Shown: positions 39,111 to 49,470 of the stretch, in pieces
Position numbering within the stretch: position 1 is the stretch's first letter
How the letters are laid out: each line of letters opens with the position of its first letter
Source of the DNA: Prorocentrum cordatum
Taxonomy: Eukaryota > Sar > Dinophyceae > Prorocentrales > Prorocentraceae
Assembly: GCA_963575745.1 (NCBI GenBank)
Contig: CAUYUJ010000647.1
Coordinates: forward strand, 372,501 to 436,500
Direction: 5' to 3'
Length of the DNA stretch: 64,000 nucleotides
The notes under the pieces: generated by a model
What the model was told of the DNA's origin: nothing
What the model saw: the letters and a program-made list of their open reading frames with translations, nothing else
Databases searched by the model: none
Position numbers and translations under genes: made by a program

Positions 39111-39460
39111 AAAGTTCCTGGAATTTTCATCACGACGCTGGCCGGCGGAAGTCGACGGAAGTAAAACGAGGCGGAAGACGGGGGAAGGCCGCCGGAAGGC
39201 TTGCCAATGTCAGCGGAAGTAAACGACGCCCCTTCCGAACCCCCTACCCCCGTAGAAGCCTAGCAATGTTGTCTTCCTCCGTGGGCCGGGCGGGATCCCG
39301 CCTGGCTTATTCCGCTTTGATATTATAAGTTTAGTTCAGGACGATCAAAATCCCATCAATTAAACATGGGGTAGACCAAAATCCTGGGCCGTTCACGGAT
39401 CCCACCATGCTGGGATCGGCTCGAAGTAAGATGGGGCTCATAAGTTGCAGTATTATTGCC
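39111..39460. other. No supported gene; two GGAAGTAAA boxes
   Basis: GACGGAAGTAAAACG at about 39149-39163 and GCGGAAGTAAACGAC at about 39213-39227 match the boxes in the 10.8-kb and 35.5-kb regions. 39310-39460 is AT-richer unique sequence. Confidence 0.4.
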
Positions 39461-39884
39461 GTGTTGGGGTCGTCTTGAGGTCATCTTGAGATCATATCCC
39501 GGTCATGTTTGGATCACGCAACCATCGCGTGGTCATTATGAGGCCACCCTGGGTGCGCTTGGATCCATCTTGTTGCCATCGAGCCATCTCGGCGTCACGC
39601 GTTGCTCATGTGTTTCGTCATCTGCGAGTCGGCCTGAGACGGTCCAGAATCCATGGCGGGATCGCTTTGGGGTGGCATCATCCTGGGTCCTCTGGACGTT
39701 ATCGTCCGTGGCCGGAGGCATTCCTGGAAGCATGTTGTGGCCATGGGACGTCTTGGGATCGCGTGCGTGCGAACGCTGAGCACGCGCGCGCGACTTTTCA
39801 TCTTGCCGACGGGTTTACATACATATTATTCCTCTTGCGAGTTTCCAAGGAAACTTTTGTTGGAGCCAAGTAGGCGTACCACAT
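39461..39884 (+). repeat. Diverged CTTGA/CTTGG block
   Basis: GTCTTGAGGTCATCTTGAGA and GGTCATGTTTGGATCACG-type units at 39465-39600 look like an older CTTGG array. The rest is unique without coding signal. Confidence 0.4.
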
Positions 39885-40075
39885 GCCTGTGCATAGGCTG
39901 TCCGCAGGTCTATGATAGGCTGGTGCGCAGCCTGTCGATAGGCCCATTACAGGCCTATACGTAGCCTACCAATAGCCTCATTGTAAGCCAATCGATCCAA
40001 GGCAGGCGGGCTCATGCGCCTTAGACCCTGTCGTAGCCTAGACATAGGCCTATTATAGGTCTATGCGCATGCTCT
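39885..40075. repeat. GCCTATGCATAGGC-type short repeat, second block
   Basis: CCTGTGCATAGGCTGTCCGC, GATAGGCCCATTACAGGCC and CATAGGCCTATTATAGG are palindromic boxes related to 38775-39110. Confidence 0.55.
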
Positions 40076-40547
40076 GCGAATCGGATAAGGGTGCGGAGCA
40101 TCGGACTTCTAAGCATTGGGTGTCAGTCGGGCCAAATTTTGCCAGGCAGTGTGTCAGATTGTTGACCCAGACTGCAGTCTTCCCAGCATGCACGTCGATA
40201 TGGCATACACGTCGTGACGTTTCCAGGACAACACGTCAAACGAAAGCCGCGTCTGTCGGATCGCACACCACATACACATCGCCCAAGTATGCCAGAGTCT
40301 CCGTTCCAGATGGTCTCCTGCTGTGGGTGTCACATCAGGCTGGGCGGAGGGCGAGACAGAAAAGTGCCGGCATGAGTGCGCTCCCTTGTTCTCCCCCCCG
40401 ATCTCCTTGTGGTATGAAGTGGTTTCGGCCAATTTTCGAAGGAGGGAGGTTGAGGAGAGGGAAGGCCCTCCCCTCTCCTCATCCAGACCCCCGCCGTCCC
40501 GGGTAGCGCTGGTCTTCGGCGCCCCGACCGCGCTTCCCCCCCCGCAG
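40076..40547. other. Lower-GC unique sequence, no supported gene
   Basis: A 147-codon plus-strand frame begins at 40063 but has no recognised domain. The end is a strong acceptor (CGCGCTTCCCCCCCCGCAG). Confidence 0.35.
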
Positions 40548-40609
40548 AGGACCTGGTGAAGATGCTCCTGCACACGCCGGAGATGGCGCCGCAGCCCCAA
40601 GGGTGGCAG
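40548..40609 (+). CDS. Candidate internal exon, 62 nt
   Basis: Bounded by a polypyrimidine-CAG acceptor and a CAG|GTGGGA donor. Its frame reads DLVKMLLHTPEMAPQPQGWQ after two split-codon bases. The exon has both consensus boundaries and plausible composition, but the product is unknown and no partner exon is recognised. Confidence 0.4.
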
Positions 40610-40745
40610 GTGGGATGAGGAGGAGAAGAAGGAGGAGGAGGAGGAGGAAGAGGAAGGAGGAGGAAGAGAAAGAGGAGGAGGAGGAGGATGAGGACGAGAC
40701 AGGAGGATGAAAGGAGGAGGAACGACGAGGAGGAGGAACGAGGTG
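40610..40745 (+). repeat. GGA trinucleotide tract
   Basis: GAGGAGGAGG with AAG interruptions, starting directly at the donor of the candidate exon. Confidence 0.85.
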
Positions 40746-40974
40746 ATATCGATGTGATGGTTGTGAGGTGATCCTGTTGGCGAGAAGGGGCATTTACTTT
40801 GGAGATCGTATCTTTTTGTTCACGGCGGAACGTGCATATCGCACCAGACACGCGATCATTTGAGGAGCCTTGGGTGGCGCTGGCGGCGCAACGTAGGCAC
40901 CAACGCGGCTGTCCAGGTTTCGACCTGAGCTGTGACGAACGGAAGGAGAACGGAGGCAGGATATTAAGGCAGCA
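40746..40974. other. Spacer between GGA and GAT tracts
   Basis: No supported gene. Confidence 0.4.
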
Positions 40975-41404
40975 GAAGGATGATGATGATGGTGATGCTG
41001 ATGGTGATGATGATGATGATGCTGATGTTGATTATTGTGAACATGATTATTACAATGATGGTGATGCTGATGCTTATGAGGATGCTGATGATTATGCTGA
41101 TGATGATGATGCTGTTCAAGGTGATGATGCTGATGCTGGTGCTGATGCTGCCGATGATGATGATGGTGATGCTGATGATGACGATGATGCTTATGATGAT
41201 GATGCTGCTGCTGAGGATCATGATGATGCTGATGATGATGATGATGATGCCGTTGTCATTGATGATGCAGGTACATGTGACGATAATGGTGAGGATGAAT
41301 GCTGATGATGCTGCTGCTGCTGATAACTACTGATGCTGATGATGCTGATGATGATGACGATGCAGCTGATGATGCTGATGCTGATGATGCTGATGCTGAT
41401 GACC

Positions 41405-41464
<60 letters not shown>

Positions 41465-41704
41465 CTGATGCTGATGCTGATGATGATGCTGATGATAATG
41501 ATGATGATGATGACGATGATGATGACGATGCTGATGACGATGCTGACTATGGTGATGATGCTGATAATGGTGATGGTGATGGTGATGATGATGCTGATGC
41601 TGCTGATGATGATGAGGAGGAGGTGGAGGGAGAGAGGGAGGAGGAGCAGGTGGATGATGAGGAGGAGGAGGTGCAGGATGAGGAGGATTATGATGATGAG
41701 ATGG

Positions 41705-41740
<36 letters not shown>

Positions 41741-41759
41741 CGACGACGACGACGACGAC

Positions 41760-41836
<77 letters not shown>

Positions 41837-41840
41837 GCAG
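40975..41840 (+). repeat. GAT/GCT trinucleotide tract
   Basis: GATGATGATGCTGATGATG with an internal GAC run at 41740-41760. Frames give Asp/Ala, Met and Leu/Ile/Ser/His polymers on the two strands; the 424- and 335-codon frames are artefacts. Confidence 0.95.
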
Positions 41841-41945
41841 GAGGAGGAGGAGGAGGAGGAGGAGGAGGAGGAGGAGAATGAGAGGGAGGAGGAGGAGGAG
41901 GCGGAGGAGGAGGAGGAGGCGGAGGAGGAAGAGGAGGTCGGAAGA
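41841..41945 (+). repeat. GGA trinucleotide tract
   Basis: GGAGGAGG with GAATGAGAGG and GGCGGA interruptions, contiguous with the GAT tract. Confidence 0.9.
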
Positions 41946-41974
41946 CGTCGCCCGCCTCCTTCCGTTCCCGCCAG

Positions 41975-42190
41975 GTGTCCCACACCGATGCGATCGGTCC
42001 GATTCGATGCTGGTCTCGGCTGGCTCGGTGCCGATCCGATTCCGACTCTCTGTCGATCCGTTGCGGCCGGATGCGGGCACGGAGTCGTGGTGCATTATCT
42101 TTGGTGCGGGTGCGGCCCGATCCGATGCACGTTCCGATCCGACCCAATCTCCCGATGCGATGCGCGTTCCGATCCTGCCCTCCCCCCCTT
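41975..42190. repeat. CCGATCCGATGC minisatellite-like region
   Basis: CCGATGCGATCGGTCCGATT, GTGCCGATCCGATTCC, CCCGATCCGATGCACG and CCCGATGCGATGCGCG recur at irregular spacing. Confidence 0.5.
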
Positions 42191-42707
42191 CCCAGGCCTC
42201 GCCTCGTGAACGGATCATGATCCACGGTTTTGGCAGTTCTCGGCCTCTGGGGGACCTCACGGGGTCCCGGGACGGTTCAAGAGCTACTCGGGATGAGCAG
42301 TTTCATTCCGGGGCAACGCTAAGGGGGGACAGGTTCCGGGGCGGATGCATCGACCCCCAATCGCGCATTTCTCGCCGATCGGGGCCCTACAGCCCACCCC
42401 GCCCAGGAACATGCGGATCCGCTATCGGGAGCATATTCGCCGATCTATCGGCCATGTGTCGCACGGGGCGATCGACATGGGTACGGAAACAATGGGTACA
42501 AAGTCCAGCAGCAGTTTTTATTCATTCTGAACAGGGTTTGCTGTTGGCGCGGCTGCGGTCGTTGCACACTTGAGGCACAAGGCCGCTTGCCCAACAGCGG
42601 CCGCTGTCGGTTCTGGACAACATCTGCTGTTGGGCATCGTGCCCAGTTTTTCCGTACCCATTTCGGGCGTCCAAAATCGCCGATGCCACATCGATGTTTC
42701 CCCCCTT
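42191..42707. other. No supported gene
   Basis: 42238-42330 resembles the degenerate repeat at 1398-1500. 42592-42620 carries CAGCGGCCGCTGTCGGTTCT, also found at 52525-52545. Confidence 0.4.
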
Positions 42708-43097
42708 GGCGTCGCGCAGAGGGGGGTAGGGGGAGGGGGGAAGGCTTCTTAGAAAGAGACTGCTTCTAAAAAGCCGCGAGCCTTACATCGCAGGCGATTT
42801 TTCTCTCCCAGCCCCCGGCTTTTCGACGACCACTCAGAAAAGGAGGGGAGGGAACCTCGGGAAATCCCCCCAGGGGGCTATTCGGACGCACACCTATCGA
42901 GGATGGACGCCTCCCCATCGTGTATCCCAGGGTTGTGCCCCAAATTTCTGGTCCATTCGAAAAGCCCACGAAGCCTGGGATAGGGATCGGCACATCTCCT
43001 GTTACCTCATCTGCAGACAAGGCCCGCGCCTTCCTCTAAGAAGCAGCCTGCTTCTAAGAAGCCTCCCGCCCCCACCCCTCTCTGCGCGCCGCCAGCC
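42708..43097. repeat. TIR element of the CTTCTNAGAAG family with a 245-bp interior
   Basis: TIRs of about 70 bp: left 42708-42775 (GGCGTCGCGCAGAGGGG, GGCTTCTTAGAAA, CTGCTTCTAAAAAGCC) and right 43021-43097 (CTTCCTCTAAGAAGCAGCC, TGCTTCTAAGAAGCC, CCCACCCCTCTCTGCGCGCC). The interior 42785-43005 is one arm of the giant hairpin found at 27275-27770 (GGGGGCTATTCGGACG, CCTATCGAGGATGGACGCC, TGGTCCATTCGAAAA). The minimal relative at 12637-12805 lacks this interior. Nested insertion is one reading; loss of the interior in the other copy is another. Confidence 0.7.
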
Positions 43098-43604
43098 CCC
43101 CCTGAGCCAGTCTCCCCGCCTGACGCTGCCCCCCCCATCTGTTGCGAGGGAGGCACGGCGTCGGAAGCGCCACGCGCAGAGAGCGACCGCCGACGCCCGG
43201 GGACACCACATCTGGATGCGGCAGGCTCGTGCCGGGTCGACGCTGCGGCGGCCCCGCGGCGGGCGTTCCTCCGCCACAAAGAATCTGTACAGTTGTGATG
43301 TCCAAAGCCCGGATAGCGGAACGCCAGAGGGGCCTTCAACACCTGTCGAAGGAGCGCAGGGAGCTCTTGACAGGAGCTTCCGAAGGAGCTTCCGGAAAGC
43401 CTCAGGGCACACGTATCGGGCAACGGTTAGAAAAGGTCTTCTTGGACACGCTGCAACTTCAAGCAAGCCCCGGCGAGGTGTCCTGCTGGAAGCTGGAACG
43501 AGCTCTGGGGATGCCTTTGCTTGCCGGCTTCTAGCCTGGAATCCTCTTAGCCATCTACGAGCTATCCGGAACAGGACACTCTTCAATGGATGGTTCCTGG
43601 GCCT
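43098..43604. other. No supported gene
   Basis: Unique sequence. Open frames on both strands run through it without a domain. Confidence 0.35.
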
Positions 43605-43676
43605 CAGGGGAGGGTTGGCGGTGTATAAATCACACCACTGGGAGCCAGTGACGTTATACACCGCCACCCTCCCCTG
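43605..43676. repeat. 72-bp near-perfect hairpin
   Basis: A 24-nt arm (43605-43628, starting CAGGGGAGGG and ending GTGTATAA) pairs with 43654-43676 (TTATACACCGCCACCCTCCC then CTG) with a single bulged T and a 25-nt loop. It could be a foldback remnant or a structured RNA. No poly-T or promoter context is visible. Confidence 0.7.
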
Positions 43677-44345
43677 AAGGTGGTAGCAAGACCGTCCCGC
43701 ACCTCCGTGACATCTGGGGGCAACTCCCGGTACCGCGCCCCCGTGCCTCCCAGGGAGGCCCCAAAACGCTCCAGGACGGCCCAAGACGCCCCAAGGAGCC
43801 CCCAGACCGCGAAAGGACGGCCCAAGACGCTTCCAAGCGACCCAAGACAGACTTCTGACGGCTCTCCAGGCTCCCAGGAGGCCTCCAAGAGGCCCCAAGA
43901 GAGCTCCGAGAGGCGTCCCGTCCCGGGAGCGCCCGAAGAGGCCAACATCGTTGATTTTTTCTTTGCGGCTTTTAGCTTTCTCGCGTTTCGAGCTTCCAAC
44001 GCTCCAGGACGGCCGAAAGAAAGCCACCAAGAGCGCCCCAAGACCGCCCAAGAGCCCCCAAGCCGGATCCAAGACGGGCCAAGAAGGCCCAAAGACGGCC
44101 CAAGAGCGCCCCGAGGCAGCTCAAGAGAGCCCCAAGACCGAAAAGCCGCCCAACAGGGGGAACGCAAATCGACAATCCCGGCTTTCCGCTCCAAGAGGCC
44201 CCCAGGAGGCCCCAAGAGTACCCCAAAGAGCCTGAAGAGGCCCCGAAGAGCCCCGAAGAGGCCCAAAAGTGGCCCGAAGAGGCCCCCAAACAGCCCCCCA
44301 GCGGCCTCCAACCTGCCTCCCATGAGTTCCCTGCACGCCTCTTAG
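43677..44345 (-). repeat. CCAAG composite repeat G with AT-rich core
   Basis: CCCAAGACGGCCCAAGAG units, with an AT-rich core at about 43935-44010 (ATCGTTGATTTTTTCTTTGC, GCTTTTAGCTTTCTCGCG). The core reads as the reverse complement of the type in blocks B and F. Pro/Arg/Lys frames are by-products. Confidence 0.65.
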
Positions 44346-44620
44346 GCCCCCCCCCCGACTCCTGCACACTACATGTTAGGATGCCCCACTTGGAAAAACA
44401 TGGAATCCAGTGATTATCTGTTTGTTCGAGTTCATCCCGAGCCCCATCGGGGTCACATTGCAAAGATTTTTCGAGAATGCTGTTGAACTCTCTGACGCTG
44501 TCATGGCACTCTTCTGGGTCGTCTTCGTGTCCTCTTGGCTGCCCCTGAAACCACCGTAAACATCGAGATCCTATGAGTTCACCTGTCCAGCCTAGCTAGA
44601 ACGTCAGCGTGTGCGCGCGC
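44346..44620 (+). repeat. Tail sequence with a damaged terminal hairpin
   Basis: A lower-GC tail starts GGAAAAACATGGAATCCAGT (about 44391) and ends with CCAGCCTAGCTAGAACGTCAG at 44588-44608, but the right arm GGTTCTAG of the hairpin is missing. The same GAAAAACATGGAAT start recurs at 44877. Confidence 0.55.
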
Positions 44621-45150
44621 GCCAATGAAAAGAGGGGACCTCCCAAAGCCTTACGAGCGCTTCGCCCCAAGGTGGCCCCAGAGTTCTCCCAGAGGTTCTC
44701 GAGGCGCCACCCAGATGCCTGCGGAGACTCCAAGGAGGCTCCCAGGAGGCACAAAGAGCTTCCTAAAAAGCCCCGACAGATTCCCAAGACGCCGCCAAAC
44801 GGCGCCCAGAGGCGTCCCAACCGTCCACGGCCTGTATCCAGGAAGCTTCTGACCCACGGCCCAGGCATGGCAATTTGAAAAACATGGAATTCCAATAATC
44901 CCTTGTTTTCAAGCTTACTGCGTATTGCTTGCACGACAGACCATATCTAAGGCTCCCGCCACCACCGAAAAAAGTTCCCAGGAAGCCTTCGAGGGCCCGA
45001 AGTCATCGAACACTAAACAGGAAATTTGTGTTTGTGTGGTTTCCGCATTTCCCCTTTATACGCTTCCGAGGCTTGCGCAGGGACTATAAGAAGCTTGTAG
45101 ATGCACTTTGCACATCAATTATTGAGATTCCATGCGTTTGCCTTTTGAGC
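44621..45150 (-). repeat. CCAAG composite repeat H and tail
   Basis: 44640-44850 is a CCCAAG/CCCAGAG array. The tail from 44877 (GAAAAACATGGAATTCCAAT) runs through lower-GC sequence to the complete hairpin at 45151. Confidence 0.55.
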
Positions 45151-45193
45151 CTAGCTAGAACTTGAGCGCGCGCGAAGCGCTTGATGGTTCTAG
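45151..45193 (+). repeat. Conserved terminal hairpin, copy 2
   Basis: CTAGCTAGAACTTGAGCGCG, CGCGAAGCGCTTGA, TGGTTCTAG, followed by T. It preserves the outer CTAGAAC/GTTCTAG stem and the GC-rich inner stem of the copy at 14821. Confidence 0.65.
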
Positions 45194-45221
45194 TATATAC
45201 CTATATATACAGATGTACAAC

Positions 45222-45276
<55 letters not shown>

Positions 45277-45280
45277 GTGG
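45194..45280. repeat. TA dinucleotide run
   Basis: TATATATATATGTATATATA begins shortly after the hairpin. Confidence 0.9.
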
Positions 45281-45529
45281 CGCAGTCTCCAGGTTGAACG
45301 CCACAGTGCCCCAGAATCGGCCAATGTGGAACGGTCTGGCGATCGAGAAACCGCCGATCTTTCAAGGTCGAGCGATGCACGAGGTGTCAGAAACTGGCGC
45401 AGGGGTCGTCACGATGCGAACCTGCCGCACATTCGAGGTTGACTAGCATCGATCGACCCTGCCAGATCAAGGGATATCCTTGTGCCCTGAGCTTCGCGAC
45501 CAATGCTTTCTACATTCCTGTGGCAGTGT
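45281..45529. other. No supported gene
   Basis: Unique mid-GC sequence; short plus-strand frames without recognised domains. Confidence 0.35.
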
Positions 45530-45728
45530 GTCGGCGGCGAGCCCGCGGGGACAAGTTAGAAGGGGCGGGCCTTTCAGAAGGCTCGGATTCTCCCCATCCT
45601 TCTGAGAAGTTGTCTGAGCCTTCCCCGAAGACGCAGGAAACCTCAGAAGGCGCGAGGGCTTCTGAGAAGTCCCGCCGCCTTTGAGAAGGCCGTCTCCTTC
45701 TCGTTTCCCCTCGCTCGCCGCCGAATGT
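45530..45728. repeat. TIR element of the CTTCTNAGAAG family, copy inverse to 11595-11795
   Basis: GGGCCTTTCAGAAGGCTCGG, CCTTCTGAGAAGTTGTCTGA, GGCGCGAGGGCTTCTGAGAA and GCCTTTGAGAAGGCC occur in the order expected from the reverse complement of 11595-11795, ending in CTCGCCGCCG. Confidence 0.7.
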
Positions 45729-45959
45729 GGCCCTCGGAAGGGTCTTGTGTCGGCGCCGCCCAAATATACAAATCAACACTGTGTGTGCGTCGCCACCCCC
45801 AGGGGCGACGCGCGCACCGAGAAATCTGATAGTACATGCGTCGAGGCGGGCGCTTTTTGGCCATACCGCTCGGGAGACGATGTGCTACAAGATGGTTATA
45901 CCTATACGACCACCCTTCGGGTGATAAGGAGGTTCGGGGGGGGGGGGGGGAACCAACGT
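45729..45959. other. No supported gene
   Basis: Unique sequence ending in a G-run at 45938-45951. Confidence 0.4.
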
Positions 45960-46195
45960 CTCACTCGATCGGTCTCACTATCGATCTCAGTATCGTTCTC
46001 ACTATCGATCTCGCTCGATCGATCTCACTCGATCGATCTCACAATCGATCTCACAATCGATATCACTCGATCTATCTCATTCGATCGATCTCACAATCGA
46101 TCTCACAATCGATCTCACAATCGATCACACAATCGATCTCACATTCGGTCTCAATATCGATCTCACTATCGATATCACAATCGCTTTCACAATCA
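45960..46195. repeat. TCGATCTCACAA minisatellite
   Basis: Twelve-base-like units CGATCTCACAAT/CGATCTCACTCGAT, about 18 copies. Confidence 0.85.
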
Positions 46196-46681
46196 ACGTC
46201 ATCATCATCATCATCATCATCAATATCATCAACATCAACATCATCACCAACATCGTCATCATCATGAGGGCACCGTCATCATCATCATCATTCATCATCA
46301 TCATCATCATCATCATCATACACATCATCATCAACGTCAGCATCATCATCGGGACAACATCATCATCATCATCACCATCATCATCTCATCATCAACATCA
46401 TCATCGGGACACCGTCATCGTCATCATCATCAGCAGCATCATAATCACCATCATAATCGGGACACCATCATGATCACCATCGTTCTCATCATCAACATTA
46501 TCATCAACATCGTCATCATCATCGGGACACCATCATCATGATCATCGCATCATCATCATCATCAACATCATCATCAACAACATCATCAACATTGGGGCAC
46601 CATCATCATGAGCAACATCATCATCATCAACATCGTCATTCTCATTATTATCATCATCGGGACACCATCAGCATCACCATC

Positions 46682-46712
<31 letters not shown>

Positions 46713-46972
46713 GCATCATCATCGGGACACCATAATCATCATCAACATCATTATCACCTGGACACCATTTCCATCAACATCATCATCACCAACATCATCG
46801 GAATCATCATCTTCATCAACATCATCATCATCATCATCATCATCATCGGGACACCATCATCGTTATCATCATCAACATAGTCATCATGAACATCATCATC
46901 CTCATCATCGGGACACTATCATCATCATCATCATCGACACCATCATCATCATCATCATCTTCATCGGGACAC

Positions 46973-47018
<46 letters not shown>

Positions 47019-47046
47019 TCATATCATCATCATCATCATCATAATG

Positions 47047-47097
<51 letters not shown>

Positions 47098-47098
47098 G

Positions 47099-47142
<44 letters not shown>

Positions 47143-47160
47143 TTCATCATCTCATCATCA
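46196..47160 (-). repeat. ATC trinucleotide tract with embedded GGGACACC decamers
   Basis: ATCATCATC is interrupted about every 35-90 bp by CGGGACACCATC-type inserts (near 46265, 46349, 46407, 46458, 46522, 46590, 46659, 46724, 46760, 46848, 46909, 46946 and 46965). The last ~190 bp is purer ATC. Confidence 0.9.
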
Positions 47161-47400
47161 TCACCCTCGCGGGACACCGCAGGACACCAGCGGGACACCG
47201 CGGGACACCGCGGGACACCGCGGGACACCGCGGGACACCGGCGGGACACCGCGGGGCCCCGGCCGCCCGGAAGGGAATCATTTGGTCCGGCCGCGCCTCA
47301 GCCACATGGGACACCAGCGGGACACCGGCGGGACACCGCGGGGCCCCGGCCGCCCGGAAGGGAATCATTTGGTCCGGCCGCGCCTCAGCCACAGGAGACT
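47161..47400. repeat. CGGGACACCG decamer array and 88-bp tandem duplication
   Basis: Decamers CGGGACACCG at 47168-47250, then two units starting GCGGGGCCCCGGCCGCCCGG at 47251 and 47339. Each includes GAAGGGAATCATTTGGTCCG and CCGCGCCTCAGCCACA. The decamer is the same as the insert in the preceding ATC tract. Confidence 0.85.
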
Positions 47401-47596
47401 TTCTCTCGCCCGCCCACGCAGCTTCGCCTCGCCCGCACGGCACGCACGAACACGAAACCGAAATCGATTTCCCGGTAGGGGGGCTCTCCGTTCCACTTCG
47501 ATCTCACCCCCCCACCTCCGACTAGTTGTTCGGGCCGGACGCCGTGTCCTGCCGTGTCCTTGTGCGTCCCATCCGCCCCGACCGCACCCCGCGCAG
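47401..47596. other. No supported gene; ends in an acceptor-like sequence
   Basis: Unique GC-rich sequence with CGTGTCCTGCCGTGTCCT short repeats, ending in CCGCACCCCGCGCAG. Confidence 0.35.
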
Positions 47597-47706
47597 ACGC
47601 ACGCGCTCCAGCAGCTCGTGCTGCCCGCCCAGCCGCCGGACCGCGAGGGCCTGGAGCCCGCGGTGGGCCCGTGGGCGGCCCGGCGGCCCAGTGGGCCCCG
47701 AGATCG
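47597..47706 (+). CDS. Candidate internal exon, product unknown
   Basis: After a CCGACCGCACCCCGCGCAG acceptor the frame reads THALQQLVLPAQPPDREGLE then PAVGPWAARRPSGP to a G|GTACGG donor-like site at 47707. The first half is protein-like and the second half is GC-driven. No family assigned. Confidence 0.25.
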
Positions 47707-48000
47707 GTACGGTCGGGTCGCTGTGAAAGGAGAGGCGTGCGCGGAGGAGGAGGGCGAGGAGGAGGAGGAGGAGGAGGAGGACCGGTGCAAACCCACGACT
47801 CATCAATGTTGTTGGAATACATCCTCCCTCTAAGCTCCCTCCTCATAGGATCTTACAGTGGTTCATTTGCACTGAGGGAATTGCGCCGTTGGGGAACAAC
47901 CGAGTGAACATCCCGAAGCGTGCCAAAACACAACTCTCAGGATTTCAACGCCACGAGTAAGCCTGACTGCTATGTCTTGGAGATCCTGTTATCGTGCCAG
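47707..48000. other. Short GGA run and lower-GC unique sequence
   Basis: A GAGGAGGAGG run at 47755-47780; then lower-GC DNA containing the start of the 83-bp repeat context. No gene supported. Confidence 0.4.
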
Positions 48001-48350
48001 AATCACTCTTGCATTTTTTTAAATAACGAATGTGCGCGGCGCAAAGGCGAGAGCCACATTTTGAAAACGACCCGCCCTGAATCCGTGAAGCTCTTGCAAT
48101 TCGTAAAACGAGTGTGCGCGGCAATGAGGCGTCATCCATAAGTTGAAAGCGACCTGCCTTCAACCCGTGAAGCTGTTGCAATTGTTTAGAACGAATGTGC
48201 GCGGCGCTACGGTGAAGGCCACATGTTGGAAACCACCCGCCCTCAATCCGTGAAGCTGCTGCATTTTGTGAACACGAAAGTGCGCGGCGCTAAGGCGAGA
48301 GCCACATTTTGGAAGCCACCCGCCCTCCATCTGTGAACCTGCTGCCAATT
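48001..48350. repeat. 83-bp tandem repeat, four units
   Basis: TGCGCGGC begins at 48033, 48115, 48198 and 48281 (82-83-bp spacing). Each unit also carries a GAGAGCCACATTTTG-type box, a CGACCCGCCCTGAATCCGTG-type box and AAGCTGCTGCA. The units have diverged moderately. Confidence 0.8.
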
Positions 48351-48680
48351 TTTGAGCTTCAGCCTCATGAGAAGGAAGGAAGTCGCAGGCGGAACGCCCA
48401 GCCCGCCCTCTCGACCAGCCTTGGGGTGCGACAGGGAGAATTCATTTCCATTGAGGAGGAGGCGAGGGCCCTGATGGGACGCCCGGGTGCCCGGGTGCCC
48501 GGGGGTGCCCTGGTGCCCGGATGCCCGGGCGTGCCTGGAGGTGCCCGGGTGCCCGGGGGTGCCCAGGGGTGCCCTATAGCCCAATAGCCCTGTAGCCCTA
48601 CAATTCTATAGCCCTATGGCTCTATAGCCCTATAGCTCAATAGCCCTATAGCCCTTTAGCCCCCTAGCCCTATAGCCCTG
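48351..48680. repeat. GGTGCCCGG and TATAGCCC minisatellites
   Basis: GGGTGCCCGGGGGTGCCC units at 48478-48575 pass directly into CTATAGCCCTATAGCC units at 48578-48680. Confidence 0.85.
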
Positions 48681-48771
48681 ATTGTTTTTTTCTCCAGTAT
48701 CATGCTTTTCGTTGGAATCCGCGTTTTTTCCAAATGCATGTTCTTTAACGAGACCTCGTGGATTCCTCCAG
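48681..48771. other. Spacer with acceptor-like end
   Basis: A TTTTTTTCTCC-rich stretch, ending in GTGGATTCCTCCAG. Confidence 0.4.
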
Positions 48772-48816
48772 GTGCCAGGGACGGAACGAGCTGCCGAATT
48801 TCGCAAACACGCACAG
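48772..48816 (+). CDS. Candidate 45-nt micro-exon
   Basis: CCTCCAG|GTG...CACAG|GTCAG gives exactly 15 codons (VPGTERAAEFRKHAQ), phase 0 at both ends. The frame stays open and protein-like (VRVEEAAVSGAPGASPESAR) to about 48905, so the donor might not be used. Family unknown. Confidence 0.35.
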
Positions 48817-49076
48817 GTCAGAGTCGAAGAAGCGGCGGTCAGCGGAGCCCCTGGTGCCTCCCCTGAGAGCGCCAGGGTCGCCATGAAGGAAATTAACGAA
48901 CGGACAACACACCCATGCCCATCTTGGGGACGGAGGGGGCTACGGCTAGTTTCGTGTTGTCGGATGGGGGTCTTTGCTCGAACGGGAGCCCCCCCCCCGC
49001 GGTCCGAGAACCCGCCCCCATACCCATAGCCAGTCCTCCTCCCTCTGTTCCCCCTGTGGGTATGTGTGTGTGTGTT

Positions 49077-49114
<38 letters not shown>

Positions 49115-49470
49115 TGTGTCCGTTGGTCCCCTCTGGCGGCCGCACCTCGGTCGCTCTGCTGCGCTGCCCGCCTCCAGCTTGCGCTGGACCTGCCACCCAC
49201 ACTTGGCTGTGCCCGGCTGCCCGCCGGCTGTCGCCCCCCAGCTGCTGCCTCGCCGCCGCCGCTGGCCCCCGTCCCGGCGCCCACCCCGCCGCGGCCTGGC
49301 GCTACTCTGAGCGGGCCCGGCCTCCTCTCCCTCCCGCCCGCGCCGGGCCTCCTCTTCTCTCCTCCCGCGTGCCCTGCGGCTTAATTCGTGTTTTGTGGGA
49401 CTCACTAATGCCACATCGCCGGAGCAGTCCCCCTGTCCAGCCGCCGACGCAAAAGTGTGGGTGTCCGTAC
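48817..49470. other. No supported gene
   Basis: CT and TG dinucleotide runs at 49077-49119; the rest is GC-rich with no domain signal. Confidence 0.4.

Noticed and set aside
41299-42573. 424-codon Asp/Met/Arg-rich frame
   Set aside because: Product of GAT, GAC and GGA tracts; no domain in the non-repeat C-terminal part.
46196-47160. CRISPR-like array of repeated CGGGACACC separated by spacers
   Set aside because: Spacers are ATC microsatellite, spacing is irregular and the context is eukaryotic.
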